A stretch of DNA of 64,000 nucleotides, from contig JBBCBC010000012.1 of the NCBI GenBank assembly GCA_037126765.1, positions 13,268,001 to 13,332,000 of the forward strand. Reading direction: 5' to 3'. This document shows, in pieces, positions 44,567 to 56,340 of this stretch. The DNA is from Stenogyne calaminthoides. Lineage: Eukaryota > Streptophyta > Magnoliopsida > Lamiales > Lamiaceae. The position numbers and the translations under genes are program-made. Under the pieces are notes generated by a model, which saw only the letters and a program-made list of their open reading frames with translations, was not told the origin of the DNA and did not search any database. How positions within the stretch are numbered: position 1 is the first letter of the stretch; each line of letters opens with the position of its first letter.

Positions 44567-45735
44567 TGATGGGGAATATTTATGTCGTCCAATAAGCGAT
44601 GACACGTGGACGATTACTTTGACTTTGAATAATAAAGAGGTCGGTCAAATGGGTTGAATTACTAGAGGAAGAGCCTGGGCTCGTGTGTTGAGCCCAGGGA
44701 CGTGTCCAGAGAATGAACTTGAGTGGACTGGAGAGCTAACTGGGGAAAGGGTTCATGGAGAACTTGGGTCCAGGAGAGTAAACAAAGCCCAGAGATTGGG
44801 CTCGGATGGATAAGACCTGGAGAAGGCTCGAGCCCATCCAGGGAGGCATTGAGAGAAAGCTGGCATGGCCGAGATAAGAAGATGGGTCAATGGGTCGATT
44901 AAGAGAAAGACCTGGAGAGGGCTCAGGCCCATTCAGGGGGCGTGAAGGACCTGGAGAGGGCTCATGCCCATCCAGGTGGACGTGGTCTTGAAGACCAGGG
45001 TTGACTGGGAGAAGGCAGACTAGTCTGAAGAATGTGGGCTCAAGCCCATTCAGGTGGGACTAGAAGGAGTTAGTTGAGATTTTCTAGGGAGCTGGCCGAG
45101 AAGAGTTGGCAGGTCTGAGATTCAAGGAGCGAGGCCAGGAATAATCAGAACCGTGAATGGAGGGAGATCAACGGCTGGAAAGCCTCAATCTGCGAGAGTT
45201 GAGTAGTGGGTTGCAGAGGGCAGTTCCAATCTTCAGGGGGTTATGAACAGGAAGCTGGAGGTTCCGGAAAGGACTCAGGGCCGTTGGATTATGATCAAGG
45301 GCTCAGAATGACGATCCACGTAGAGAGAGAGATGTAGGAATCGTGGATCAGTCCCGAGAAGGGGGGGAGAGATGGCCAGGCACGACACAAAAGGTGGATT
45401 GAGATGGAAAAACGCGGTTACCTCCTTCGGAGGAATTTAAATATCCCTTCCAGGTAACACAAATCACACGATCACTGACACAATCACCTGATTTTACTTA
45501 TTTACACTTGAATACTTTGAATTGAGCTATTAAATATGATTTCACATGAGATTAAGAGTGATAGCTGACTTGAACGTCGGAGAGCCCGCGCCGGAACCCC
45601 CTCCAGCGTGTTTTTCAGGTACCTACGTGGAAATTGACGAGGTTCCTGCAGTCAAAACTTGAAGGATTTTCAACATTCAACGTACGAATCCCCGTTGAAT
45701 TCCAGGTCATCTCTTGACCACCTTTTTGCACATCA
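44567..45735 (+). mobile_element. Solo LTR of the Tat-like gypsy family
   Basis: 1,169 bp, TGATGGGGAATATTTATG to TTTTTGCACATCA, flanked by the perfect duplication AACAT (44562-44566 and 45736-45740). It is the same LTR as at 24480 and 43488, and the only uninterrupted copy here. It inserted about 500 bp from the full element's 3' edge. Confidence 0.95.
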
Positions 45736-45740
45736 AACAT

Positions 45741-45760
45741 ATATATATATATATATATAG
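45741..45760. repeat. (AT)n microsatellite
   Basis: A short AT-dinucleotide run directly follows the solo LTR duplication. Confidence 0.9.
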
Positions 45761-45907
45761 GATTTACAACTTGACATCATCAAGTTTTTGAATTTTATAG
45801 AAGATTATTTAAAATAGATTATATATTGAAAGTGACATGTCTTTTGCTCCAGAATTCATCCAATTTAGCAATACAAGAGATATCAAAAAACGCATCATTA
45901 CTCTGTA

Positions 45908-46607
45908 ATTAAAAAACAGGTCCAACAACATATATAAATGTGCTATTATAAAAAAAATCAAGCCGCGTCTCTAAATGAATACAACATTATGAATGTATAT
46001 CAATGTGTGGATTGAATTCAAACCGCAACCAAATCTCGATAATCCACAAGACTATTTAAACCATTTGTGATTGAGAGCATCTTGTGCTGTTATCCTCTTA
46101 CTGGGGTCCACGGTCAGAAGTCTTTCTAGCAGATCATATCCAGAAGTGGTAATAAACGACCTAAGTCGAATATTGAGCAAGGGCCAGCTTTCCATGTCGT
46201 ACATCCATATGCACTGGAGTTGATCCTCGTCTGTTTCCCCATTGAATATAACGTCTTTCGATAGCAATTCAGCCATGATGCACCCCACAGACCAAATATC
46301 AATGGCACACTAGTAATTGGTGCCACTAAGAAGTTCAGGGGCTTTGTACCACCGAGTACCAACTCCACAGCTGTCGGAATGAGTTGACTCTCTTCCAAAG
46401 TAGCACGACAAGCCAAAGTCACAAATTTTCAACGCACCGTTTTCGTTCATGAGAATGTTCGAAGGCTTAAGATCCCTGTGCATGATTCCTTGCTCATGAA
46501 GAAAGTCGACTCCTTGTAATATTTGTTTCATTACAAGTTTTACCTCGCTTAACGTCAAATCTTTTCTCTGCATATTGTGGATGAATATGTGCAGGTCCTT
46601 GTCTAAA
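45908..46607 (-). pseudogene. Partial recent duplicate of CDKG/CDK11-like kinase
   Basis: About 700 bp nearly identical to 49448-50147. It holds the kinase C-terminal half: TLSEVKLVMKQILQG, the catalytic MHRDLKPSNIL, KICDFGLS and GTRWYKAPELL, then the same TAG stop as the longer copy, then SVGCIMAELL, YDLLERLLTVDPSKRITAQD and NHKWFK. The N-lobe is absent because the match ends at 46607, where MITE sequence begins. A further point change gives an earlier end after HKWFK. The few differences from the other copy indicate a young duplication. It cannot make an active kinase. Confidence 0.9.
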
Positions 46608-46770
46608 CATAGTCATTTGTGAAATCTCCTCATCTCCATCCCTTCTCCCTCTCCCCATTCACTTTTTTTCCTAAACTCTCAAATCTAAGTATTTGCATAT
46701 CCATTGGAGAATATGATTTGTGTGTGAAATCCATGAATTTCCAAATCCATCCATCCAAATGGAGCCTTAG
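46608..46770. repeat. Half MITE at the kinase-copy junction
   Basis: It matches the right half of the MITE at 47970-48304 (shared ACTCTCAAATCTAAGTATTTG and CCATCCAAATGGAGCC). Its left half is missing exactly where the duplicated kinase fragment begins, so the duplication breakpoint lies in this element. Confidence 0.75.
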
Positions 46771-47969
46771 GTTTTTTTAAAGAATGGTATATTAGGTACT
46801 ACAATATTTATATAGGTGTATCTACTAATGTTGGGGGTGTGGACATATTCAATGTGTTTTTTTTTTTTACCTATGTTTTTGTGTTGATTTTTCATTTCCT
46901 CTTGGATTTTATTCCTAGCCCAGATTTGCTTTATTTTTCTACTAAACATTCTTTAGGAATTATTCTCAATGCAAAAGTGTACTTCAAATGCCTAAAATAA
47001 ACAAAATATTCTACAAGTGAAGTAATTTGCATCCAAAATATAAATAGATAGAAAAAAAAAAGTGTGTACAATGTAAATGCATTAGAAATGCATAATAACA
47101 GTTGAAATTGCCCATAATTTTCTACCGATAATTCCTTCAAGTGGTGCGTCCACTATTTTTTTTTTTGGAAGTGCTGAAGATTAAATATAAGTACGTAGAA
47201 TAAGTGTGACGATGTACATATTCACATGTTAACCGATTATTTAATTCGTCTGGATCTACTACCAAGCGAGCTAGTTTTTTTTGTTTTGCCCAATTCACCT
47301 CTTAAAAATACAAATGAGGCCGACCGCCCAACAGTTAAGTCCCTTTGACATCTCTAGTCACGAAGATATCTCATTATCACTATCTGATCTAGCTACATGT
47401 ATATGTTTTCGTATTCGATGTTTAATTTCCTTCCGAATTCAATTTTTTTGAGTTTGTGTTTATTGATATTTCTCTATGTCGGTCTCCTGCCTGGAATTTT
47501 ACAGAATCAACCTTCTTTGCACGTCTGGATTTTCGTCTTTCTAAATATGTCACTTTTTTAAATTTCTGGTTTTGATAGCTTTTGGGCGTGATTTCTATAT
47601 GTGTCATCAAGGTATTTCTCTTAGATTTTGGTTTTATTTTGTGCTCACGTCTTGGAACAGGTTGATTTTGATCAATATAGAAAGTTTCTTCTTCGATTGT
47701 GATAAGAGTTGAAATAATGGTGATACGATGTTAATTAAAAGGTGGTACAATAATAGATGAATCTTTTTAAGTGAGAGATAAGGGTAGAGTTATGAAAACA
47801 ATGCTAAAAAAAATAAAATTTAAAACCTTATATAAAAAGAAAAAACTTTTTTAAGTAGTTGGTTAAAAAATGGGGATTTCCTCTTTTATTTGAGATACCC
47901 TTTGACACATTCAAACGAACATATATATCTTTTCACGCAGGTTCGGAGGTATATACATGTCCAGGGGGC
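46771..47969. other. AT-rich intergenic stretch
   Basis: About 1.2 kb with T-runs (46855-46870, 47155-47165). Frames of about 60-70 codons are open but show no recognisable protein. Nothing is assigned. Confidence 0.5.
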
Positions 47970-48304
47970 CTTAAATCAAAATCTAAAAGACTCTATTTGG
48001 ATGGATGGATGAATTTGAAATTCATTGATTTCACACACAAATCATTACTCTTCAATGAATTTATAAATACATAGATTTGAAAGTCTAGTTTAAAAGTGAG
48101 GGTTTTCAAATCCTCATCAAAACCTAGTAATTTGAAATCCACTCATCTCTACCCCTTCCCTCCCTCTCCCCCTTCACTATCTTCCCTAAACTCTCAAATC
48201 TAAGTATTTGTAAAACAATTGGAGAGTGATGATTTGTGTGTGAAATCCATGGATTTCAAATCCATCAATCCATCCAAATGGAGCCTTTTAAATTTTGATT
48301 TAAG
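47970..48304. mobile_element. MITE with long terminal inverted repeats (335 bp)
   Basis: Inverted repeats of about 80 bp: left CTTAAATCAAAATCTAAAAG then ACTCTATTTGGATGGATGG, and the right end reads the same inward with few differences (GGCTCCATTTGGATGGATTG). A pyrimidine-rich centre lies at 48140-48190. I cannot fix the target duplication or superfamily. Confidence 0.8.
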
Positions 48305-48349
48305 AAACTAAGTGGGCTTGACAAAGTTGGGCTTTTAATCAATTAATAA

Positions 48350-48780
48350 GTATGAATATAAAAAATGTGACGAAATATAGAAAATATGACGAAATGTAGA
48401 AAATGTGACGAAATAACCAAGCTAATTGTGACAAAATTAACGTCACTAAAGTAACTTTTTTTGTGATAATTATTTATATCATTACGTAAAATTGAACTTT
48501 AGTGATGAAACGTCATATTAAGTGACGAATTTTTGATGCCTAAAGTGACAATTTATGCGTCACAATAGATGGAAACATATAGCGACGATGACCTTTTTCG
48601 TCACCAAATGATGCCCTTTTCATGACGAATTAATATAGTGTCATATTTTTCATAATACCATGCACATTAAATGACAATCTTTGCCACAAAAAAATTAATC
48701 ACAAATTATCAATTGTGACGAAAAATGATATTTCAGTGACGAATTTTTTCGTCGCGATTTCTCGAATTACCTATAATGTA
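48350..48780. repeat. Fragment of a DNA transposon rich in GTGACGA motifs
   Basis: GTGACGAAAT, TAGTGACGAA and TTCGTCAC words recur in both orientations over 430 bp. This resembles the subterminal zone of CACTA or Mutator elements, as in other plant non-autonomous elements. No terminal repeats are found. Confidence 0.55.
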
Positions 48781-48924
48781 CCGTGTCTCATTCATGAGAC
48801 AGTCTCATATGAATTTTTGTCTAAAAAGAATATTGTTTTTGAATATGCATTACATTTATTAACAATACAATTATCCCTTTCTAGTTAAAATATTTTGGAG
48901 GTACATTTTCTCTTTACTCGCATG

Positions 48925-49240
48925 TTTGTAATGAGATCGGTAGGTGAGTCACATTAATGCAACTAGTAGGAGGGTAGATAACTCATGCACAATTCTCCCT
49001 CCAATCCTTGGCATATATAAATCACCAACCCACTTCATTTTTTTTTCAATGGATATCCTCTGTTTTGCACATTTCTATCGTTTATATAAAATTTTCAGCA
49101 ACTTCTTTTTAAGAAAAGATAAAATTATGCAGTTTTTAATTAGTTCGTTAGAGTTGTGAATTTCTTGGCAACGTCACAACAGTTAATGTTGCTATGGAGT
49201 TGCAAGGAGATATCGATTAATTGATCTAGGCGATATTTGA
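48925..49240. repeat. Segment duplicated at 16900-17240
   Basis: Shared ordered blocks (GGTAGGTGAGTCACA, AATGCAACTAGTA, CAATCCTTGGCA, TGCAAGGAGATATC) link this flank of the kinase gene to the relic at 17 kb. Confidence 0.75.
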
Positions 49241-49510
49241 AAGGATTTCCGAGGGTGATTTGGTGTGTTAGTTCAATTTTATATAGTTAGAAATATGGTT
49301 GGATCACTTTTCAATAATCATGATAGTGTTTCAAGCTAGTCATTATAAAAAGTCGCATAGTTACTAATGCATAGGGAACTTGGGACCACTTTGGCCATTC
49401 ACTAAGGCATTTCTTCATTTGCAACTCCAAGTAACTTCTTTTTTAAAAGTTAAAAAACAGGTCCAACAACATATATAAATGTGCTATTATAAAAAAATCA
49501 AGCGGCGTCT

Positions 49511-50572
49511 CTAAATGAATACAACATTATGAATGTATATCAATGTGTGGATTGAATTCAAACTGCAACCAAATCTCGATAATCCACAAGACCATTTAAA
49601 CCATTTGTGATTGAGAGCATCTTGTGCTGTTATCCTCTTACTGGGGTCCACGGTCAGAAGTCTTTCTAGCAGATCATATCCAGAAGTGGTAATAAACGAC
49701 CTAAGTCGAATATTGAGCAAGGGCCAGCTTTCCATGTCGTACATCCATATGCACTGGAGTTGATCCTCGTCTGTTTCCCCATTGAATATAACGTCTTTCG
49801 ATAGCAATTCAGCCATGATGCACCCCACAGACCAAATATCAATGGCACACTAGTAATTGGTGCCACTAAGAAGTTCAGGGGCTTTGTACCACCGAGTACC
49901 AACTCCACAGCTGTCGGAATGAGTTGACTCTCTTCCAAAGTAGCACGACAAGCCAAAGTCACAAATTTTCAACGCACCGTTTTCGTTCATGAGAATGTTC
50001 GAAGGCTTAAGATCCCTGTGCATGATTCCTTGCTCATGAAGAAAGCCGACTCCTTGTAATATTTGTTTCATTACAAGTTTTACCTCGCTTAACGTCAAAT
50101 CTTTTCTCTGCATATTGTGGATGAATCTGTGCAGGTCCTTGTCTAAATACTCCATCACAACGAAAACGCCGCCATGCACGTCCATAACGGCTTCTTCAAA
50201 TTTTACGATGGAAGGGTGATGAGGAAGGGACTCCAGAATTTTGATTTCTCTCAAAGTTGATGGAGAGAGTCCGTGAATCTCCTTCTTCATGGCAACAGTT
50301 TTATTGGTGAGACTGTTTAGAGCTCTGTATACGACTCCGTACGAGCCCCTATTGATCTCCTGCAGATTCTTGTACTCATCCACATGACTACCCAAAATAT
50401 AACCAGACTCAGAATCGGAACGAATGTGGAGTTGAAGAAAGAAGGGATGATTATTGTAGTATTCATCAATGGCGTCTAATACAACCATGACTGCTGTGAA
50501 GATCAAAAAAGAAAACAAAAAGAACGAGGGTTTAGAAAGAAGATATATAGCGAGAGAGTTTGAAACCAACAA
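49511..50572 (-). pseudogene. CDKG/CDK11-like protein kinase, intronless, premature stop
   Basis: The likeliest start is ATG 50488 (MVVLDAIDEYY); an earlier in-frame ATG at 50572 gives a hydrophobic N-terminal extension. Domains in order: glycine-rich loop INRGSYGVVYRA, invariant Lys in VAMKKE, a PSTLRE helix (PSTAIRE-type), HRDLKPSN catalytic loop, DFGLS, and GTRWYKAPELL. A TAG (49850-49852) follows TNY. The same frame resumes CAIDIWSVGCIMAELL and runs to VDPSKRITAQDALNHKWF, but about 40 residues usual between DQL and the YDLL helix are missing. It lacks introns, unlike typical plant CDKG genes, which suggests a retrocopy. Intact relatives are cyclin-dependent nuclear kinases tied to splicing and the cell cycle. 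The product here would lack most of the C-lobe. Confidence 0.88.
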
Positions 50573-50602
50573 AGAATCAAAGTGTACGCTACAAGTGTTG
50601 GG

Positions 50603-50615
50603 ATGTATGCATATA
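50603..50615 (-). promoter_or_regulatory. TATA-like box upstream of the kinase pseudogene
   Basis: On the minus strand TTATATATATGC lies about 120 bp upstream of ATG 50488, a plausible promoter position. The DNA is AT-rich, so chance is possible. Confidence 0.35.
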
Positions 50616-50619
50616 TATA

Positions 50620-51820
50620 AGGAAAATAATTATATCTATTGAATTGGTTATTAACATATCCTGGTATGAAAATCTATATATAATATCTAGTATAATCTTA
50701 ATTTGATAGATCACATCTTGAGTTTTCGTATAATATCTTTGATAGATCACATCTTTGCGTATATGTATATAAGGAAATTAATATCCATCGATGGATATGT
50801 ATCTATCTAAACGGTTATTTATAAAATTTTGAGAGTAGAATGGAACGAATACTACGTATAGAGGGGCATACCAATATTTTTAATTTTTTTTTTTATTTTG
50901 GAAAGGAGGAATGCCGATATTGATATGGTAATTAATCTCATATTAATTGGAGTGCTATCCAAGTAATAATTTATATAAGGAAAATAACTATATTTTAAGA
51001 ATTAATCTTATCGGAGAGTTGGTGATATCAATTTTGAAAGATATTTACGTAAGTCTCATGTGCACCGTGCATTTTATAGTATATTTTAGAATCATGCAAC
51101 TTGTTGCATCGAAATATGCAATTTATTTACATTGAATAGTGCAATTTGTTCCCCATATTAATAATTGCACGGTTTAATGTAAATAAGTTGTATATTTCAA
51201 TGCAACAACTTGCATGGTTCCAGGCCAGACCCTGTGCAAACTTTTTTTTTTTTTGGGCCCCTTTATATATCGTATAATAACTAAATTTATTAAACTAACA
51301 AATAGGTTATTATAACTTATAACGTGATCTAAACAAAATTTTATGAACAAATATTTAAAATAAAAAATACTTTACAAGAACAGGCACAATTTTTTTAGGG
51401 TGTTGGACAAAATTTCTCGTCAATTGACATAAGATGTATAAAAATAATATTGAAAAACAAAAAATGAATTGAAAAATTAGAGGACAAAAATGAAAGCGTT
51501 TCCCAAGGGTTATGATAGTCCCTGGGAATATTCTTGAACTAGATGATGAACAGGCTAGTAGTGTTACATTGGAGAATCAATCTACAGTTGCTGACTTGCT
51601 TGAGATAAAATTATTGTTGCTGGAGATAAAATTATTGTTGTGGCAAATCTTCTACCTTTGAAAGAATGAGGATAACTTGTTGTTGAGGGTTAAGGCAGGC
51701 TCGCATTTGTTGAGATCGGCGTAGACGATGGCTCTGGCGTGATGAATGCGTCTCGCCTGATCTGGAATTAAAAATGGTGTGAGCGGCCATTAATTGGGGT
51801 ATTTGAAATTGAAATTTAAA
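50620..51820. other. Non-coding DNA upstream of the kinase locus
   Basis: The part 50760-50840 resembles 18105-18200 of the relic locus. A T-run and a GGGCCCCTTTATATATCG stretch (51243-51275) look like the edge of a degraded retroelement. A short direct repeat (GAGATAAAATTATTGTTG) lies at about 51601 and 51620. No gene is found. Confidence 0.45.
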
Positions 51821-51824
51821 ATTT

Positions 51825-52742
51825 TATAAAATAACAGTGATAATTTTATAGCATAACAGTAAGAGTTTTTCTGAATAAAAGTGAGAGTTTTACAGAATAA
51901 CGGTGATAGTTTAATAACATGATAGTGAGAGTTTTATAGAGTGAGAGTTTTATAGCGTAACAGTGAGAGTTCGGTGATAGTTTTATAGAATAACAGTGAC
52001 AGTTTAATAATATGATAGTGAGAGTTTTATAGAGTGATATTTTATATCATAACAGTGAGAGTTTTATAGAATAACAGTGAGAGCTTTTCTGAATACCAGT
52101 GAGAGTTTTATAGAATAACAGTGATACTTTAATAATATGATAGTGAGAGTTTAATAAAGTGATAGTTTTATAGCGTAACAGTGATAATTTTATAGCATAA
52201 TAGTGATAGTTATATAGCGTAACATTGAGAGTTTTATAACATAATAGGGAGAGTTTTTCTGAATAACAGTTAGAGTTTTATAGAATAATAGTGATAGTTT
52301 ATTAACATGATAATGAGAGTTTTATAGAGTGATAGTTTTATAGCGTAACAACAACTATTTCGAAATCACATACGAGAACAGTGCAAGTTAGTTGTAAATA
52401 TCAGGTAGGATTGCATAAGGTAACAAAGATACCAATGCAATTGCAATAAAGAAGGATGTCCTATTAACTCAAGTGTTTTAACCACAAAACGACCAATTTA
52501 GCAAACAATTAAACGTTCAACTCAGAAATGGTATACATAGTCCCCCTCTCTTCACCACACGCCCAACTAAACGATTAAATACGAAAAACCAAGAAAAAAG
52601 ATAACAAATTGCAGCCCAGTCGCATTAATACAGTCATTCGACATTAATGATAGTTATAGTTTTATAGCGTAGCAGTGAGAGTTTTATAGCATAACAGTGA
52701 TAGTTTTATATCGTAACAGTGAGAGTTTTATAGAATAACAAA
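51825..52742. repeat. 22-23-bp minisatellite (TAACAGTGAGAGTTTTATAG)
   Basis: More than twenty imperfect units of about 22-23 bp run from 51825 to 52350, with variants TAATAACATGATAGTGAGAG and TTTTTCTGAATAACAG. Five more units lie at 52643-52742. An unrelated 290-bp block (52351-52642) separates the two arrays. Confidence 0.92.
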
Positions 52743-52895
52743 GGATTTTACGAGAACAACCAAAATGCAATGGCGAGAGCAGTGCGCGAATGGGGCGAAA
52801 ATTTGAATTATATATAAAATATACTTTAGTGCGTTGAAACTTTAATTATATATTACATTTAAAAAAAATTATACGTGATGTTTTATAATATAGTA

Positions 52896-53094
52896 CTCCC
52901 TCCGTCTCGGGATAACGTGCACATTTTTCTGGGCACGGAAACTAAGAAAACTTGTTTTGTTGGTATTATTTAAATCAATTATAATGATATTGTGAATGTG
53001 TAAGTTTTGAGTGTTTTGCCATTTTAGAAAATGTGCACGTTATCTTGGGACAAAAAAAAAAGAAATTGTACACATTATTGTGGGACAAAGGAAG
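52896..53094. mobile_element. Stowaway-type MITE (199 bp)
   Basis: The left end CTCCCTCCGTCTCGGGATAA and right end (inward CTTCCTTTGTCCCACAATAA) form inverted repeats, flanked by TA (52894-52895 and 53095-53096). CTCCCTCCGT is the Stowaway (Tc1/mariner) signature. Confidence 0.92.
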
Positions 53095-53096
53095 TA

Positions 53097-53915
53097 AATA
53101 TTAAGTAAAATAAATATTTGAAGAAGAAAGGAAAAGTGAAGCTTATTTTGACGGAACACATATATAGTGAGGTTCTCTCCTATCCCCTCAGTGCTCATAG
53201 ATGCTGCTTGATTTAGGTATGCTAGATAGAGATAGTGTATTTACACATTTAATACACAATATAGGTACTGTCAAGCCCAACAAAGAAATGATCATATATA
53301 ACGTAACAGGTGAGTAATGCCTACTCAATCTCAGAACACAAGTCCTTTCAGCAAATTACCCTTGCATAATCATCTTCATACTAAGCCCAATAATAGGCCA
53401 CTTTCTTAATTTGTACCAAGATCATAACTTATCTGCTCTTATAAAATAGACAAATAAACCAACTTGCATTTGAAGTCCAACCACTGATGGGATGGAACAT
53501 TGTACAAACATTTGAAGTTTTTTGATAAAAGAAAATTATAAATCTTTCACAAAACACAAATATCTATTGGTTTCCACAAGTTATGATTGTTTTAATATCA
53601 AATATCTGCCAAGATTTAAAGCCTGTGCAGGGATTGAGAAATGAGAATGCAGCTTCAACCTTAGTAATTTATTCACAAAACTGAGCTTGTGAAAGTGTCA
53701 AAATAATCAAATTTGTTCTATATTGGAATACTTCTCATTAGGATGTTGAATAGAAGATAATACTTCAAACACGATGGGGCAACGAAAGAAACTAAAATAC
53801 TATGACCACATTAAACCACCAAACAAATACCAAATAATTATATTAGCAACAAATATTATAAAACGGATTTCTGCCTAAGGAAAATAAAAAAGCAATAAAT
53901 AGTGAGAAACATTCT
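53097..53915. other. Intergenic or intronic DNA, nothing assigned
   Basis: About 800 bp, moderately AT-rich, without recognisable frames or terminal repeats. It ends at the LINE target site. Confidence 0.45.
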
Positions 53916-53934
53916 ACTCCATCTTCATATCTAT

Positions 53935-56141
53935 TTTTTTTTTTTTGGGAAAAAGGCCAAATGTTATTAAAGGGTAGAGCATAAGGGATGCCCCCAAGGG
54001 AAGTACAAGATCAGAACAGCACAAAAACCCCGGAACGGGCTAAGAGAAACACAAGATCGGCTCCCTCAACCAATCACTAAGGGTAGTCCAACTAAATAAG
54101 ACTTCCTTTGCCTTTAACCAAAAAAAAGACGAAGAACAAATTCTAAAGATACTATCGCAATCCTCAACAATGAGCCCTTTGAACACCACCGAATTACGTA
54201 AGGTCCAGATTTGCCAAACCGTAGCATGCCAAATAGTGACCCATACCTTCCTATGTTTTGGTTCAGCAAGGTTACAACGGTTGGTATAGTGCTCGATTAT
54301 GTAGCCACTCCTGCAATATTGCACACCAAACCAGCTATAAACCTTTTCCCAAATGTTCACGGACTTCGGACAGTCGAAGAAAAGATGGTTAGTATCTTCA
54401 TCTTGAGACCTGCACAATGGACAACACTTGTAAAAGTTCACATTGAATGCATTTCTCTTGCACAAGTTCACAATAGTAGGAATTCTGTCTTGAACGAGCT
54501 TCCAAGAGAAAGAGGACACTTTGAGAGGCGCGAAGCTAAGCCAAATGGGTCGCAACCAATCCCGGGGAGAGGCGTTCGACAAGCTATCTTCAAGAATAAA
54601 AGAATAGGCCGAGCTAACTGTGTAAGTGCCCGGTCGAGAAAGTTTCCAGCTCCATGAGTCTTCCTCCTCCGACGAGATCAAAAATTTGTCAATTTCGGAT
54701 AATAGATCACTGACCAAATTTTCTTCCCAAGTGAAAAGAGCTAGGCGCCATTTCCAACTAGCAGATTTGCCGCCTTCGGACCACAAGATTCTATCCGACA
54801 CCAAGCTCTGAGGTTCCGTCTCAATTCTGAATAACCTGGGAAAGAGAGACTTCAAGTTAGAGCCTCCAATCCACTTATCATGCCAGAACTTCATATTATT
54901 GCCGTTTCTCACAATTCTGGAGCAATTGTTAAGGAACCAGCCTTTCGAAATGATCTTCGAAATCAGGGAAGTCCACCATGGTGACCAATTGGAGTCGAGT
55001 TTGTTATTCGAAATGAAGGAATCGAAGCACTTGATCGGTTCCCCGTACTTAGATTTCAGAATGTCAGTCCACAAGCAGCCCTTTCTTTTCTCCAGGAGGT
55101 TCCAAATTGTGAATGCAGAGTCCCCCTTTATCTATATTGTTGCATACATCCTTCCAACTAACCCACGTAATTTTGTTTCCCGAATCATTTTTCCCTCCTC
55201 AGAGGAATCGATTTTGAATTGAGGAGAGCTTTTTGATAATGCATGAGGGGCGCGACAATAAGAGAGCGTATAAATTGGCAGATTTGCTAGGACAGCTTTG
55301 GTGAAAGTGATCCTTCCTCCGAAAGACAGGAATTTGTTGTCCCAAACGTTCAGCCTGGTACTCATTTTTTTCAGAATGTCGACCCAATTCTTGGCCTTGT
55401 TATAATCCGCCCCAATTTTCAGACCCAAATATTTCATCGGGAGATCAGAGCTAGAGCAATTGAGGAGCGTAGCCCATTCGGAAAGAGTAGTGTCTGGAAC
55501 ATTGACGCCAGCTATAGAGCTCTTATTGTAGTTCACTTTTAACCCAGACCACAGCTCAAAGATTCGCAAAATGCTTTTAAGAGTGAGGATATTGCTCTTA
55601 GAGGCTTCACCAAAGAAAACCGTATCGTCCGCGAATTGGAGAAGAGAGACCTTCACCTTGTTAACTCCCACCTGGACAGGATTGTATGCCTTAGTATCCA
55701 CGGCTTTGATCAACATCCTACAGAGGCCTTCCGCAACCACCAAAAACAAGAAAGGAGAAAGAGGGTCTCCCTGTCGAATGCCTTTTTCCAAGCAGAATTC
55801 GGGTGTAGGGCTCCCATTGACAAGAATAGACGAAGTAGCAGAATGGATACAGTATTTAATCCACTCACACCACTTGGAGTCGAAATTCATTGCTTGCAAC
55901 ATATCAATAAGGAACTTATGATCCACTGAATCGTAAGCTTTCTCGAAATCGGTCTTGAATAAAAAGATGCTCTTACCCTCTTTCTTTGCCTCATCCACCA
56001 CTTCGTTGGCGATCACGATACTATCAAGAATATTGCGACATCCGAAAAATGCAGATTGATTAGGGGAAATGACGATTTCAATCACCTTAGACAATCGATT
56101 AACAAGCAATTTAGCGATGGTCTTGTATAGGCCTCCGATGC
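53935..56141 (-). mobile_element. 5'-truncated L1-like LINE with 19-bp target duplication
   Basis: The 19-bp duplication ACTCCATCTTCATATCTAT flanks it at 53916-53934 and 56142-56160. The minus-strand 3' end carries an A-tail, seen as a T-run from 53935. About 2.2 kb remains, starting within the RT domain. The 5' truncation, tail and long duplication are the marks of target-primed reverse transcription. The perfect duplication suggests a fairly young insertion. Confidence 0.96.
54040..56141 (-). pseudogene. LINE reverse transcriptase and zf-RVT, broken in the middle
   Basis: The RT part runs from the 5' end to about 55132, with GGLYKTIAKLLVNRLSKVI, FKTDFEKAYDSVDH (first Asp), GIRQGDPLSPFLFLVVAEGL, and LLQFADDTVFFGE (FADD catalytic pair, near 55630). 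MKYLGLKIG and SFGGRITFTKAVL follow. Frame breaks occur between about 55215 and 55074. The second piece (55074-54040) carries WHDKWIGG, YTVSSAYSF and the zinc-binding CPLCRSQDEDTNHLFFDCPK, then ends at 54040. The endonuclease/ORF1 region is missing by truncation. An L1-type enzyme nicks DNA and copies its own RNA at the nick; this copy is inactive. Confidence 0.93.
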
Positions 56142-56340
56142 ACTCCATCTTCATATCTATAATCGGGATCTATTTAACAGATTAACAATAACAAAAGAAT
56201 GATCCACCAAATAAGTAAATCACCCAACAACAAATCAATGCCAGTCTATCTTATAAATTAACCCCGCGAGAAATTAATAGTAATAAATCATAGAAAATAA
56301 AAACATAAATTATAGAAAATTCATTAATTGTAAGTGGAGT

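Noticed and set aside
49850..49962. Intron explaining the TAG in the kinase
   Set aside because: The reading frame continues directly after the TAG with conserved kinase sequence (AIDIWSVGC), leaving no room for an intron.
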